A DNA stretch of 6,718 nucleotides from TMED14 sp041158165 (GTDB lineage: Bacteria; Bacteroidota; Bacteroidia; Flavobacteriales; Schleiferiaceae), in NCBI GenBank assembly GCA_041158165.1, contig JBEBBW010000054.1, positions 1 to 6,718 of the forward strand. The letters run 5' to 3'. The notes below the pieces were generated by a model, which saw nothing but the letters and a program-made list of their open reading frames with translations, had not been told where the DNA came from and ran no database searches. Shown here piece after piece: positions 1 to 6,036 of the stretch; within the stretch, counting starts at the first letter, position 1, and every line of letters begins with the position of its first letter. A program made the position numbers and the translations under genes.

Positions 1-1207
1 CGGTGAGTTTGTCAGCGGTTTTACCGGGGATATTCGACCAGTTGCCCGTTCCTGCGGGGAAACGCACTTGCCACTGGTAGTCCCAATCATTCGACGATGC
101 GATAGAGGCTAGTTGCGTCGAATCGTCTGCACAAATCGTGAGGCTAGCCTGTGCTTGGCCGGGCCAAGCGACGGATTGTATTTCTGTGTCAGGAATAGAG
201 TCCACAAAGAGCCAAAATGCGGCGCTGGTGTCCGGACATCCGCCGGGCAGCCAGGTAGACTGGAGGTAGTAAACCCCTGTTTTGGTTAATGAAACAGTTT
301 TTTGCGTAGCCCCAGAAACGGGAACAACGAAATTCTGCCCGAACAAGCCGGTGGAATCGCGAAGCCACTGATACAGGACCGAGGTTCCTGGAGTTGAGGT
401 GCTTGGACCCTCGAGCTGAATGGTTTCAGTCTCACAAAATCCCACGGAGTCAATCGTCGCGTCGACGTCAAGTACTTTGATGGTGGTCATAGTACCTGGC
501 TTGTGAATCAGGGGCGTATTGGGTGTGAACGCGTTGACAATCGTATCCTTGGACATCTCCGTGCACACTCCATTGCTCACTTCAACCGAATACGTACCCG
601 AGTTGAAAACATCGAGCGAGGACTGCGTGGCACCCGGTAAGGCTACTCCATCCTTAAACCATTGGTACCCGTTTTGACCAGTATTGGCAAAGAGCTTTAC
701 CGTATCGCCAGCACAAAATCCCCAATCCTTGGCGCTCGTGTGAAGGTTATTGAATCCGCCCAAGATTGAGGAAACCTCAGCAGTGGGACTCACATTGACC
801 AGTACTTGAATCGTGTCCGAGTAAAGGGACGGTGTAGTGCTCTTCACTACCACACTGTAAAATCCGCTCGTAGTTATGGTCTTTGGAATAACCACCCATG
901 CGTACTTCGTACCAACGGAATTCGTATCGGTACCCACAGGTAACGGTAGAATGGACTGCCACTTGACGATGGGACGCTGTGTAGACGCCGCCATGGTGAA
1001 TGAGGAAGGCATACCCGGCGCCATATGCACCTTAAACGAATTCGTTGAAGCCATTGGGCTGCCGCTTACCGTTAGCTCCAAACGCAGTGAGTCACCGGTG
1101 CAAATGGATAGGTTGGCGGTCTGCACCAGCGAAATAGACTGCGCTTGAGCCGAAAGACTGAATAAAACTGCTGCAACAAACGAGCTGGCGAGTGCGTGAA
1201 ACTTCAT
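1..1207 (-). CDS. Secreted multi-domain Ig-like protein, probable T9SS cargo (3' end outside window)
   Basis: This minus-strand frame is open from an ATG at 1207 to the window edge, giving 402 codons without a stop; the C-terminus is missing. Residues 1-22 form a signal peptide: MKFH, then a hydrophobic stretch, ending SAQA before QS. At least four Ig/PKD-like repeats follow. Each opens with a cysteine strand: ICTGDSLRL (Cys36), FCAGDTVKL (Cys165), FCETETIQL (Cys258), ICADDSTQL (Cys359). Repeats 2-4 then have YQW near 181, 279 and 376, and repeats 2 and 3 have GATQ, a G-x-Y strand and a closing cysteine (Cys215, Cys324). Repeat 1 is longer, and I see no closing cysteine in it. Such arrays are common in large adhesive surface or gliding-associated proteins of Bacteroidota, which usually end in a type IX secretion sorting domain; that domain would lie beyond the left edge, so the export route is inferred. 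Its binding partner is unknown. The gene is divergent from the lipid kinase gene. Confidence 0.85.
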   Translation of the reverse strand, partial: MKFHALASSFVAAVLFSLSAQAQSISLVQTANLSICTGDSLRLELTVSGSPMASTNSFKVHMAPGMPSSFTMAASTQRPIVKWQSILPLPVGTDTNSVGTKYAWVVIPKTITTSGFYSVVVKSTTPSLYSDTIQVLVNVSPTAEVSSILGGFNNLHTSAKDWGFCAGDTVKLFANTGQNGYQWFKDGVALPGATQSSLDVFNSGTYSVEVSNGVCTEMSKDTIVNAFTPNTPLIHKPGTMTTIKVLDVDATIDSVGFCETETIQLEGPSTSTPGTSVLYQWLRDSTGLFGQNFVVPVSGATQKTVSLTKTGVYYLQSTWLPGGCPDTSAAFWLFVDSIPDTEIQSVAWPGQAQASLTICADDSTQLASIASSNDWDYQWQVRFPAGTGNWSNIPGKTADKLT

Positions 1208-1222
1208 AATGGTACGCGTAAC

Positions 1223-1233
1223 GTTAGGCTAAC
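1223..1233. repeat. Small palindrome GTTAG-G-CTAAC in the Ig-like gene leader
   Basis: Two 5-bp arms (1223-1227 and 1229-1233) flank a single central G. An adjoining 8-bp palindrome, TAACGTTA, spans 1219-1226. Together they cover the space between the candidate -7 element (1233-1240) and the start codon at 1207, around the predicted transcription start. That is where an operator could sit, but arms this short also occur by chance. Confidence 0.3.
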
Positions 1234-1240
1234 AAAAGTA
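1233..1240 (-). promoter_or_regulatory. Candidate Bacteroidota -7 promoter element for the Ig-like gene
   Basis: Read on the minus strand this is TACTTTTG, an exact match to the Bacteroidota sigma-ABfr -7 consensus TAnnTTTG. It ends 26 nt before the ATG at 1207, so a transcript starting about 7 nt downstream would have a leader of roughly 20 nt. No good -33 TTG is visible; the nearest is a weak TTTC about 19 nt upstream. The exact core and sensible distance support it, while the weak -33 keeps confidence moderate. Confidence 0.45.
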
Positions 1241-1302
1241 CGATGCCGCAACGAGGAAATTGCGATTTCGTAGGAATGCGCGGCGCGAAACCTTGGGCGC
1301 TA

Positions 1303-1320
1303 CGTTCGGCTGAACGAACG
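1303..1320. repeat. Inverted repeat just upstream of the lipid kinase start
   Basis: CGTTCG (1303-1308) and CGAACG (1315-1320) are perfect 6-bp inverted arms around a 6-nt loop, ending 2 nt before the GTG start at 1323. On RNA this could be a small hairpin occluding the start region; on DNA it could be a protein site. It overlaps TACGTTCG (1301-1308), one mismatch from the -7 consensus TAnnTTTG. No T-run follows it, so it is not a terminator. Confidence 0.3.
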
Positions 1321-1322
1321 AT

Positions 1323-1694
1323 GTGAAAACGTACTTTAGCGTCATGTTCCGTGCCTTTGCCGTTGCCGTTCGAGGCGTAGCCGTTGCCTGGCGTCAAGAG
1401 CTGCACCTAAAGCTGCACACCGCGGCGGCGGTGTTGGTTTGTGCCGCAGCATGGTGGTTGGGAACAACCAGCACTGAGTGGGCCATTCTCCTACTATGCA
1501 TTGGTTTAGTGTTTGGCCTAGAGTACGTGAATTCGGCATTAGAACGCTTAGCGGATCGCGTCACCACCGCCGAAGACCCCCTCATTCGCGACGCCAAGGA
1601 CATGGCTGCCGGAGCCGTACTGGTCGCGTCGTTCGCGTCGGCATTAGCGGGAATCTTGGTTTTGGGCCCGAAACTAGCCGCCTTATTTAGTTAG
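1323..1694 (+). CDS. dgkA: DgkA-type integral membrane lipid kinase (diacylglycerol/undecaprenol kinase)
   Basis: This 123-residue protein has the length and three-helix layout of prokaryotic diacylglycerol kinases, small inner-membrane enzymes that transfer phosphate from ATP to diacylglycerol or undecaprenol. Key residues of E. coli DgkA (E28, E69, N72, E76, K94, D95) match E26, E67, N70, E74, K92 and D93 here, within EYVNSALERLADR and DAKDMAAGAVL. Membrane segments lie near residues 33-49, 52-72 and 95-117. I chose the GTG at 1323 because it keeps the amphipathic N-terminal helix; an in-frame ATG at 1344 would remove seven residues and is the alternative. No Shine-Dalgarno is visible. The GAF gene begins 2 nt after the stop, so the two are probably co-transcribed. 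Sequence alone does not settle the lipid; undecaprenol is plausible because DgkA-family enzymes outside the Proteobacteria often use it. Confidence 0.88.
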   Translation: MKTYFSVMFRAFAVAVRGVAVAWRQELHLKLHTAAAVLVCAAAWWLGTTSTEWAILLLCIGLVFGLEYVNSALERLADRVTTAEDPLIRDAKDMAAGAVLVASFASALAGILVLGPKLAALFS

Positions 1695-1696
1695 CT

Positions 1697-2170
1697 ATGA
1701 TTACGTTGGATTGGAACGCTATTGAAGCGAGTGCCTGTGAGGTGCTCCGTCGCGAAGGCTGGAAGGGCCTGACGGACGTGTGTGAACTGCTCAAGCAGCG
1801 CGTTCCGCACTACCAGTGGGTCGGGATTTATTGGATGAATTCCGAGGCCCAGGAGCTCTACCTCGGACCGTTCGCGGGGACCGAGACAGAGCACACGCGC
1901 ATCCCGTTCGGTCGCGGAATTTGTGGCCAGGTTGCGGTAAGCGGACAAACGTTTGAAGTTCCCGACGTTTGGGCCCAGGACAACTACCTAGCTTGTTCGA
2001 TGGAAACCAAGGCGGAATTGGTCGTACCGATCTACCGCGGCGACCGACTTATCGGACAAATCGATATCGACAGCCACTACTTGAACCCGTTTGTCCCACA
2101 AGACGAAGCCCTACTTCGCAGCCTAGCAGCGCAAATCGCCGCACATCCCGAGGCAGGCGCTATTGGTTAA
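1697..2170 (+). CDS. GAF-domain protein, free methionine-R-sulfoxide reductase-like
   Basis: A 157-residue cytosolic protein made of a single GAF domain, of the family that includes free methionine-R-sulfoxide reductase (fRMsr; E. coli MsrC/YebR), which reduces free Met-R-sulfoxide. Visible family motifs are VGIYW (42-46), IPFGRGICG (69-77), PDVWAQDNYLAC (89-100), AELVVPI (106-112) and GQIDIDS (120-126). Aligned by spacing, E. coli Cys94 and catalytic Cys118 correspond to Cys76 and Cys100, and the substrate-pocket acids E125, D141 and D143 to E107, D123 and D125. The third redox cysteine, Cys84, is replaced by His66 (in TEHTRIP). Activity is therefore likely but the disulfide cycle may differ, and a sensor role cannot be excluded. 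The ATG lies 2 nt after the kinase stop. The 3' end overlaps the convergent permease gene by 11 bp. Confidence 0.85.
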   Translation: MITLDWNAIEASACEVLRREGWKGLTDVCELLKQRVPHYQWVGIYWMNSEAQELYLGPFAGTETEHTRIPFGRGICGQVAVSGQTFEVPDVWAQDNYLACSMETKAELVVPIYRGDRLIGQIDIDSHYLNPFVPQDEALLRSLAAQIAAHPEAGAIG

Positions 2171-3410
2171 AGCGAATGGCCTCTACGGGGTCAAGGCGCG
2201 CGGCCATTTCAGCAGGCGCGTATCCGGCGATGAGTCCAATCACTGCCGAAAGTCCGATTCCCGTGAGCACGTTTTCGAGCGAAACGGCGAGGTCAAAGTC
2301 CGAAACCGCCGCACCCACATAAATCAGCACTCCAGCAAGGGCAAGACCAATGAGTCCGCCGACCAGACTTAGGAGCACGCTCTCGAGCAGGAATTGCGCG
2401 AGAATAAACCCGCGCTTGGCACCCAAGGCCTTTTGAACCCCAATTTGGCCGGTGCGTTCGCGAACGCTTACAAACATGATGTTGGCAATGCCGAAGCCTC
2501 CGACGAGGATGCTGAACCCGCCAATCACGGTGCCCGCGAGGCCGATTACCCCAAACATTTGATCGAGGCCCGAACTCAGGGTCGACGACTCGTTGAGCGC
2601 AAAGGAATCGTCGGACGCAGGCGCCTGGCGGCGAATCTTGCGCATAACAGCTCGGAGCTGCTCCTTGAGCTCGCTGACCTCAATGCCTTGCGCCGCGCGC
2701 ACTTGGATTGCGGAACCGTTCATTTCGTCGCCGATGTGGCCCACCACCCATTTTGCGGGTACCACTACCCGAGCGTCGTGGCTCTCGCCCATGAGTGAAC
2801 TGCCCTCGCGCCCCAGTACGCCGATGACTTGGAATTCGGTGCCGAGAATGCGCACGGAACTACCGAGCAGTCGTCCGCCGGAGGCCAAGCCGTCGGCCAC
2901 GTCTGCCCCGACAAGGCAGTAGGGTAGTCCACTGCGGAGCTCGCGGTCGGTAAAGTAGCGTCCCGCCACAAATTCAAGGTTGTTGAGCTGGGCGTAGTCG
3001 TAGGTGATGCCGCGCACCTCGGTTTGTTCCACCGATGAGTTTCCGCGCGACACGGTGGCAGAGGTGCCGTTGATCAGCACGATGGCGTCGGATCCGCGCA
3101 CCCCAAATTCCGTGAGCCGCTGGTAGTCGTCATAGCCTACCTCTGGGCGCTGAAAGTACTTCCACCAGGGGTATTCCCCTCCGCCTCCGCCCCAAGGCCA
3201 TTTTTGGATGTACACCACGTCGGTGCCCAGTCCCTGCACACTTTGCCGAATGTTCCGTTCAAGGCTGTCGACCACCGCATAGACCGAGATGATGGAGAAA
3301 ATTCCAACCGCAATCCCAAGAAGCGAGAGTACCGTGCGCAGCAGGTTTGCGGTCATTGCATTCCAGGCCAGTCGCCCAGATTCCCACACCAAAAAAAATA
3401 GGTTGCGCAC
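2160..3410 (-). CDS. MacB/FtsX-type ABC transporter permease
   Basis: This 416-residue protein has the MacB permease layout: one N-terminal membrane helix (about 24-46), a large periplasmic domain (about 47-285), then three helices (about 286-314, 338-366 and 380-402). The coupling region IMFVSVRERTGQIGVQKALG (311-330) contacts the ATPase, and the C-terminus has the family ending YAPAEMAARLDPVEAIRF (397-414). MacB-type pumps use ATP to drive periplasmic movements that export or extract lipids, peptides or lipoproteins. WPWGGGGG followed by WWKY (71-84) resembles a Bacteroidota subfamily. No ATPase gene is adjacent, so the partner must be encoded elsewhere and the substrate is unknown. The start is GTG (3408-3410); an in-frame TAA four codons upstream rules out a longer protein, and the N-terminus MRNLFFLVWES fits relatives. 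Codons 5-7 contain an 8-T run. The gene is divergent from purH and convergent with the GAF gene. Confidence 0.9.
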   Translation of the reverse strand: MRNLFFLVWESGRLAWNAMTANLLRTVLSLLGIAVGIFSIISVYAVVDSLERNIRQSVQGLGTDVVYIQKWPWGGGGGEYPWWKYFQRPEVGYDDYQRLTEFGVRGSDAIVLINGTSATVSRGNSSVEQTEVRGITYDYAQLNNLEFVAGRYFTDRELRSGLPYCLVGADVADGLASGGRLLGSSVRILGTEFQVIGVLGREGSSLMGESHDARVVVPAKWVVGHIGDEMNGSAIQVRAAQGIEVSELKEQLRAVMRKIRRQAPASDDSFALNESSTLSSGLDQMFGVIGLAGTVIGGFSILVGGFGIANIMFVSVRERTGQIGVQKALGAKRGFILAQFLLESVLLSLVGGLIGLALAGVLIYVGAAVSDFDLAVSLENVLTGIGLSAVIGLIAGYAPAEMAARLDPVEAIRFNQ

Positions 3411-3447
3411 AGCCGCAATTTAGTCAAAGTTCATGCCATGTTCTGTG

Positions 3448-3455
3448 TACTTTTG
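3448..3455 (+). promoter_or_regulatory. Candidate Bacteroidota -7 promoter element for purH-mreBC
   Basis: TACTTTTG matches the Bacteroidota -7 consensus TAnnTTTG exactly and is the same octamer found before the Ig-like gene. It ends 30 nt before the purH GTG at 3485, predicting a leader of roughly 25 nt. No clear -33 TTG is visible at the expected 19-23 nt upstream. It sits in the 74-bp divergent gap, so it would also drive the downstream mre genes unless they have internal promoters. Confidence 0.45.
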
Positions 3456-3484
3456 CAGCCTTCATTTTTCAAATACCACGGCAC

Positions 3485-4996
3485 GTGCACAAGGTCGGCT
3501 CCGCCCTCATTTCGGTTTACCACAAAGACGGTCTTGAACCGGTCGTTCGCAAGCTTCACGAGCTCGGCGTAAAACTCTACAGTACAGGCGGTACGCAGTC
3601 CTTCATTGAAGGTTTAGGTATTCCTGTGACAGCCGTAGAAAACGTAACGGGTTTCCCCAGCATTTTGGACGGCCGCGTGAAGACGCTTCATCCGTTGGTC
3701 TTTGGCGGAATCCTATGGCGCCGCGACCGCAAGGACGACCGCGACACGGTGGAGCGCTTTGGCATTCCCAGCTTTGACATGGTGATCGTGGACCTGTACC
3801 CCTTTGAGGACACGGTAGCATCGGGGGCTGGCGAGGCCGACATCATTGAGAAAATTGACATCGGTGGAATTTCGCTGATCCGCGCGGCCGCCAAGAATTT
3901 TGACCACTGCTGGATCGTCAGTTCGCGCAGCCAGTATGCCGAGGTGCTCGAGTTGCTCCACAGCCAAAACGGCACCTTGTCCCGCGACCAGCGCAAAGCA
4001 TTTGCCGGCGCAGCCTTCCAAACGAGCCAGCACTACGATGCCCACATTGCCGCTTGGACCCTTGGCCAGGAGCAGCCCTTTGCCACCCTGAGTGGCCCGC
4101 GCCAAGCCCTGCGCTACGGCGAGAACCCGCACCAAAAGGCTTGGTTTGTAGGCGATCTTTCACAGCAACTTGAACAGTTGTCAGGTAAAGAATTAAGCTT
4201 CAACAACTTGTTGGACGTTGAAGCGGCTTTGGACTACTGCGCCGACGGGCACAGTGCCACGGTAGCGGTCATCAAGCACAACAACGCCTGCGGTATGGCG
4301 AGTCGCGCGACGCTGCTCGAGGCATGGAATGCGGCCCTCGCGGCCGATCCGGTTTCGGCGTTTGGCGGCGTCATTGCCTGCAATCAAGTGGTCGACGTGG
4401 CCACCGCAGAGGCCATGAACAGCTTGTTTTTTGAGGTGCTTCTCGCCCCCGGTTTCGCCCCAGAGGCGCTTGAACTTTTACAGCAAAAGAAGAACCGCAT
4501 CTTGGTGAAAACCAAATCGATGAAGGCTGCCGAATACCGCGTTCGATCTGTGCTCAACGGGGTCCTTATCCAGGAGCGCGACCACCACACGGATTCCTCC
4601 GACGACCTTCGCGTGGTCACCAAGATAGCGCCTACGGAGGCTCAGGTTGCCGACCTTCTCTATGCCTCAGCGTTGAGCAAGCACACCAAGAGCAACACCA
4701 TTGTTTTGGTCAAAGATCAGCAGCTAATCGCAGCAGGAACGGGCCAAACTTCCCGTGTGGACGCCCTTCAGCAGGCCATTCACAAGGCAAAATCTTTTGG
4801 AATGTCGCTAAAAGGTGCTGTTATGGCATCAGATGCATTTTTTCCTTTCCCAGATTGTGTTGAAATTGCATACCTAGAAGGCATCACGGCCGTCATTCAA
4901 CCGGGCGGAAGCGTAAAGGACGATTTAAGCGTCCAGTACTGCGACCAGCACGGCATGGCGATGGTAATGACCGGCATTCGTCACTTCAAACATTAA
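3485..4996 (+). CDS. purH: Bifunctional AICAR formyltransferase / IMP cyclohydrolase PurH
   Basis: PurH catalyses the last two steps of de novo IMP synthesis in the cytosol: formylation of AICAR by 10-formyl-THF, then ring closure of FAICAR. The N-terminal cyclohydrolase domain (about 1-195) shows YSTGGT (32-37), GRVKTLHP (63-70, K66), DLYPF (103-107, Y105) and KIDIGGISLIRAAAKN (123-138, D125, K137). The transformylase domain shows ALRYGENPHQ (208-217), ELSFNNLLD (236-244), IKHNNACG (263-270, with catalytic-type K264-H265), SAFGGV (291-296), GTGQTSRVDA (418-427) and ASDAFFPFPD (448-457). I chose the GTG at 3485, giving MHKVGSALIS and 503 residues, close to Bacteroidota PurH; the frame stays open up to an ATG at 3347, but that extension would lie inside the divergent permease gene and has no PurH-like sequence. 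mreB starts 8 nt after the stop. No purine riboswitch or PurR-like box is visible. Confidence 0.96.
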   Translation: MHKVGSALISVYHKDGLEPVVRKLHELGVKLYSTGGTQSFIEGLGIPVTAVENVTGFPSILDGRVKTLHPLVFGGILWRRDRKDDRDTVERFGIPSFDMVIVDLYPFEDTVASGAGEADIIEKIDIGGISLIRAAAKNFDHCWIVSSRSQYAEVLELLHSQNGTLSRDQRKAFAGAAFQTSQHYDAHIAAWTLGQEQPFATLSGPRQALRYGENPHQKAWFVGDLSQQLEQLSGKELSFNNLLDVEAALDYCADGHSATVAVIKHNNACGMASRATLLEAWNAALAADPVSAFGGVIACNQVVDVATAEAMNSLFFEVLLAPGFAPEALELLQQKKNRILVKTKSMKAAEYRVRSVLNGVLIQERDHHTDSSDDLRVVTKIAPTEAQVADLLYASALSKHTKSNTIVLVKDQQLIAAGTGQTSRVDALQQAIHKAKSFGMSLKGAVMASDAFFPFPDCVEIAYLEGITAVIQPGGSVKDDLSVQYCDQHGMAMVMTGIRHFKH

Positions 4997-5004
4997 ACCC
5001 GAAC

Positions 5005-6033
5005 ATGGGATTATTTGACTTCCTTACTTACGACATCGCCATCGACCTTGGTACGGCGAACACCTTGATCATCCACAACGACAAGGTGGTCGTCGACGCT
5101 CCCTCGATTGTGGCGCTGGACCGTTCCACGAATGCTATTCTGGCTATTGGCCACGAGGCCATGCAGATGCACGGCAAGACCCACGAGAACATTCGAACCG
5201 TTCGCCCGTTGAAGGACGGCGTTATCGCAGACTTCGTCGCATCGGAGCACATGATCCGCGAAATGATCAAAAGCATTCCCGCGCTGAAAAACAAGTGGTT
5301 CGCCCCGTCGCTGCGCATGGTTATTTGCATTCCGAGCGGAATTACCGAGGTTGAAAAGCGTGCCGTACGCGACTCCGCAGAGCACGCGAATGCGAAAGAA
5401 GTGTACTTGATTCACGAGCCAATGGCTGCTGCCATCGGTATCGGCGTTGACGTACTTGAACCCAAGGGCAACATGATCATCGACATCGGCGGCGGTACCA
5501 CCGAGATTGCCGTCCTTGCCCTCGGTGGCATTGTCTGCGACAAAAGTGTGAAGGTCGCCGGCGACGTATTTACCAACGACATCGCCTACTACATGCGCAC
5601 CATGCACAACCTGTATGTGGGCGACCGTACCGCAGAATTGATTAAGATTAACGTGGGCGCAGCCCTCGAAAACCTGGCCTCGCCTCCCGACGACATGAGC
5701 GTCCAAGGCCGTGACCTCATTTCAGGCAAGCCGAAGCAGGTTGACATTTCGTACAAAGAAATCGCGCGCGCCCTCGACAAATCGCTGATGCGCATCGAGG
5801 AAGCCGTCATGGAGGCCCTTTCGCTGACGCCGCCAGAGCTTTCTGCCGACATCTACAATTCAGGTATTTACATGGCCGGAGGCGGCTCGCTGCTTCGCGG
5901 ACTTGACCAGCGTATTTCGGCACGCACCGATTTACCGGTGTATGTAGCCGAAGATCCGCTGCGCGCCGTCGTTCGCGGAACGGGCATTGCCTTGAAGAAC
6001 TTGGAGAAGTACCGCACGCTTTTGATGCGCTAA
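5005..6033 (+). CDS. mreB: Rod shape-determining protein MreB, actin homologue
   Basis: MreB polymerises with ATP on the inner face of the cytoplasmic membrane and positions the elongasome (MreC, MreD, RodA, PBP2) for lateral wall synthesis. The 342 residues are full family length. The actin-fold nucleotide motifs are all visible: phosphate 1 IAIDLGTANT (11-20), KTHENIRTVRPLKDGVIADF (58-77), ICIPSG (107-112), EPMAAAIGIG (138-147), phosphate 2 DIGGGTTEIAV (160-170), INVGAALE (215-222) and the adenosine motif YMAGGGSLLRGL (289-300). The N-terminus MGLFDFLT resembles the membrane-contacting helix usual in MreB. It starts 8 nt after purH stops and ends 3 nt before mreC, so all three are probably co-transcribed. 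The start region (AACCCGAAC before ATG) has no Shine-Dalgarno, as elsewhere in this window. Nothing in the active site looks altered. Confidence 0.97.
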   Translation: MGLFDFLTYDIAIDLGTANTLIIHNDKVVVDAPSIVALDRSTNAILAIGHEAMQMHGKTHENIRTVRPLKDGVIADFVASEHMIREMIKSIPALKNKWFAPSLRMVICIPSGITEVEKRAVRDSAEHANAKEVYLIHEPMAAAIGIGVDVLEPKGNMIIDIGGGTTEIAVLALGGIVCDKSVKVAGDVFTNDIAYYMRTMHNLYVGDRTAELIKINVGAALENLASPPDDMSVQGRDLISGKPKQVDISYKEIARALDKSLMRIEEAVMEALSLTPPELSADIYNSGIYMAGGGSLLRGLDQRISARTDLPVYVAEDPLRAVVRGTGIALKNLEKYRTLLMR

Positions 6034-6036
6034 GCC

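Noticed and set aside
876..1148. Plus-strand frame of 90 codons within the Ig-like gene
   Set aside because: Overlaps the signal peptide and first repeat of a convincing minus-strand secreted protein, and has no motif of its own.
1303..1320. Inverted repeat read as an intrinsic terminator
   Set aside because: The 6-bp arms are short and no T-run follows on either strand; no gene ends here.
1334..1341. TACTTTAG as a -7 promoter for dgkA
   Set aside because: It has one mismatch to TAnnTTTG and lies only 3 nt before the alternative ATG at 1344, so transcription would begin inside the gene.
2394..2798. Plus-strand frame of 134 codons antisense to the permease
   Set aside because: No family resemblance and fully covered by the conserved MacB-type permease on the other strand.
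3411..3484. Possible purine riboswitch or PurR-type operator before purH
   Set aside because: The 74-bp gap is too short for the aptamer plus expression platform after the predicted promoter, and no purine-box-like sequence is visible.
3713..4135. Minus-strand frame of 140 codons antisense to purH
   Set aside because: Covers the conserved cyclohydrolase domain of purH and shows no recognisable fold or start context.
5011..5706. Minus-strand open frame of 231 codons antisense to mreB
   Set aside because: It lies entirely within mreB, whose motifs are complete, and its translation shows no recognisable domain. Long antisense frames are expected opposite GC-rich coding sequence.
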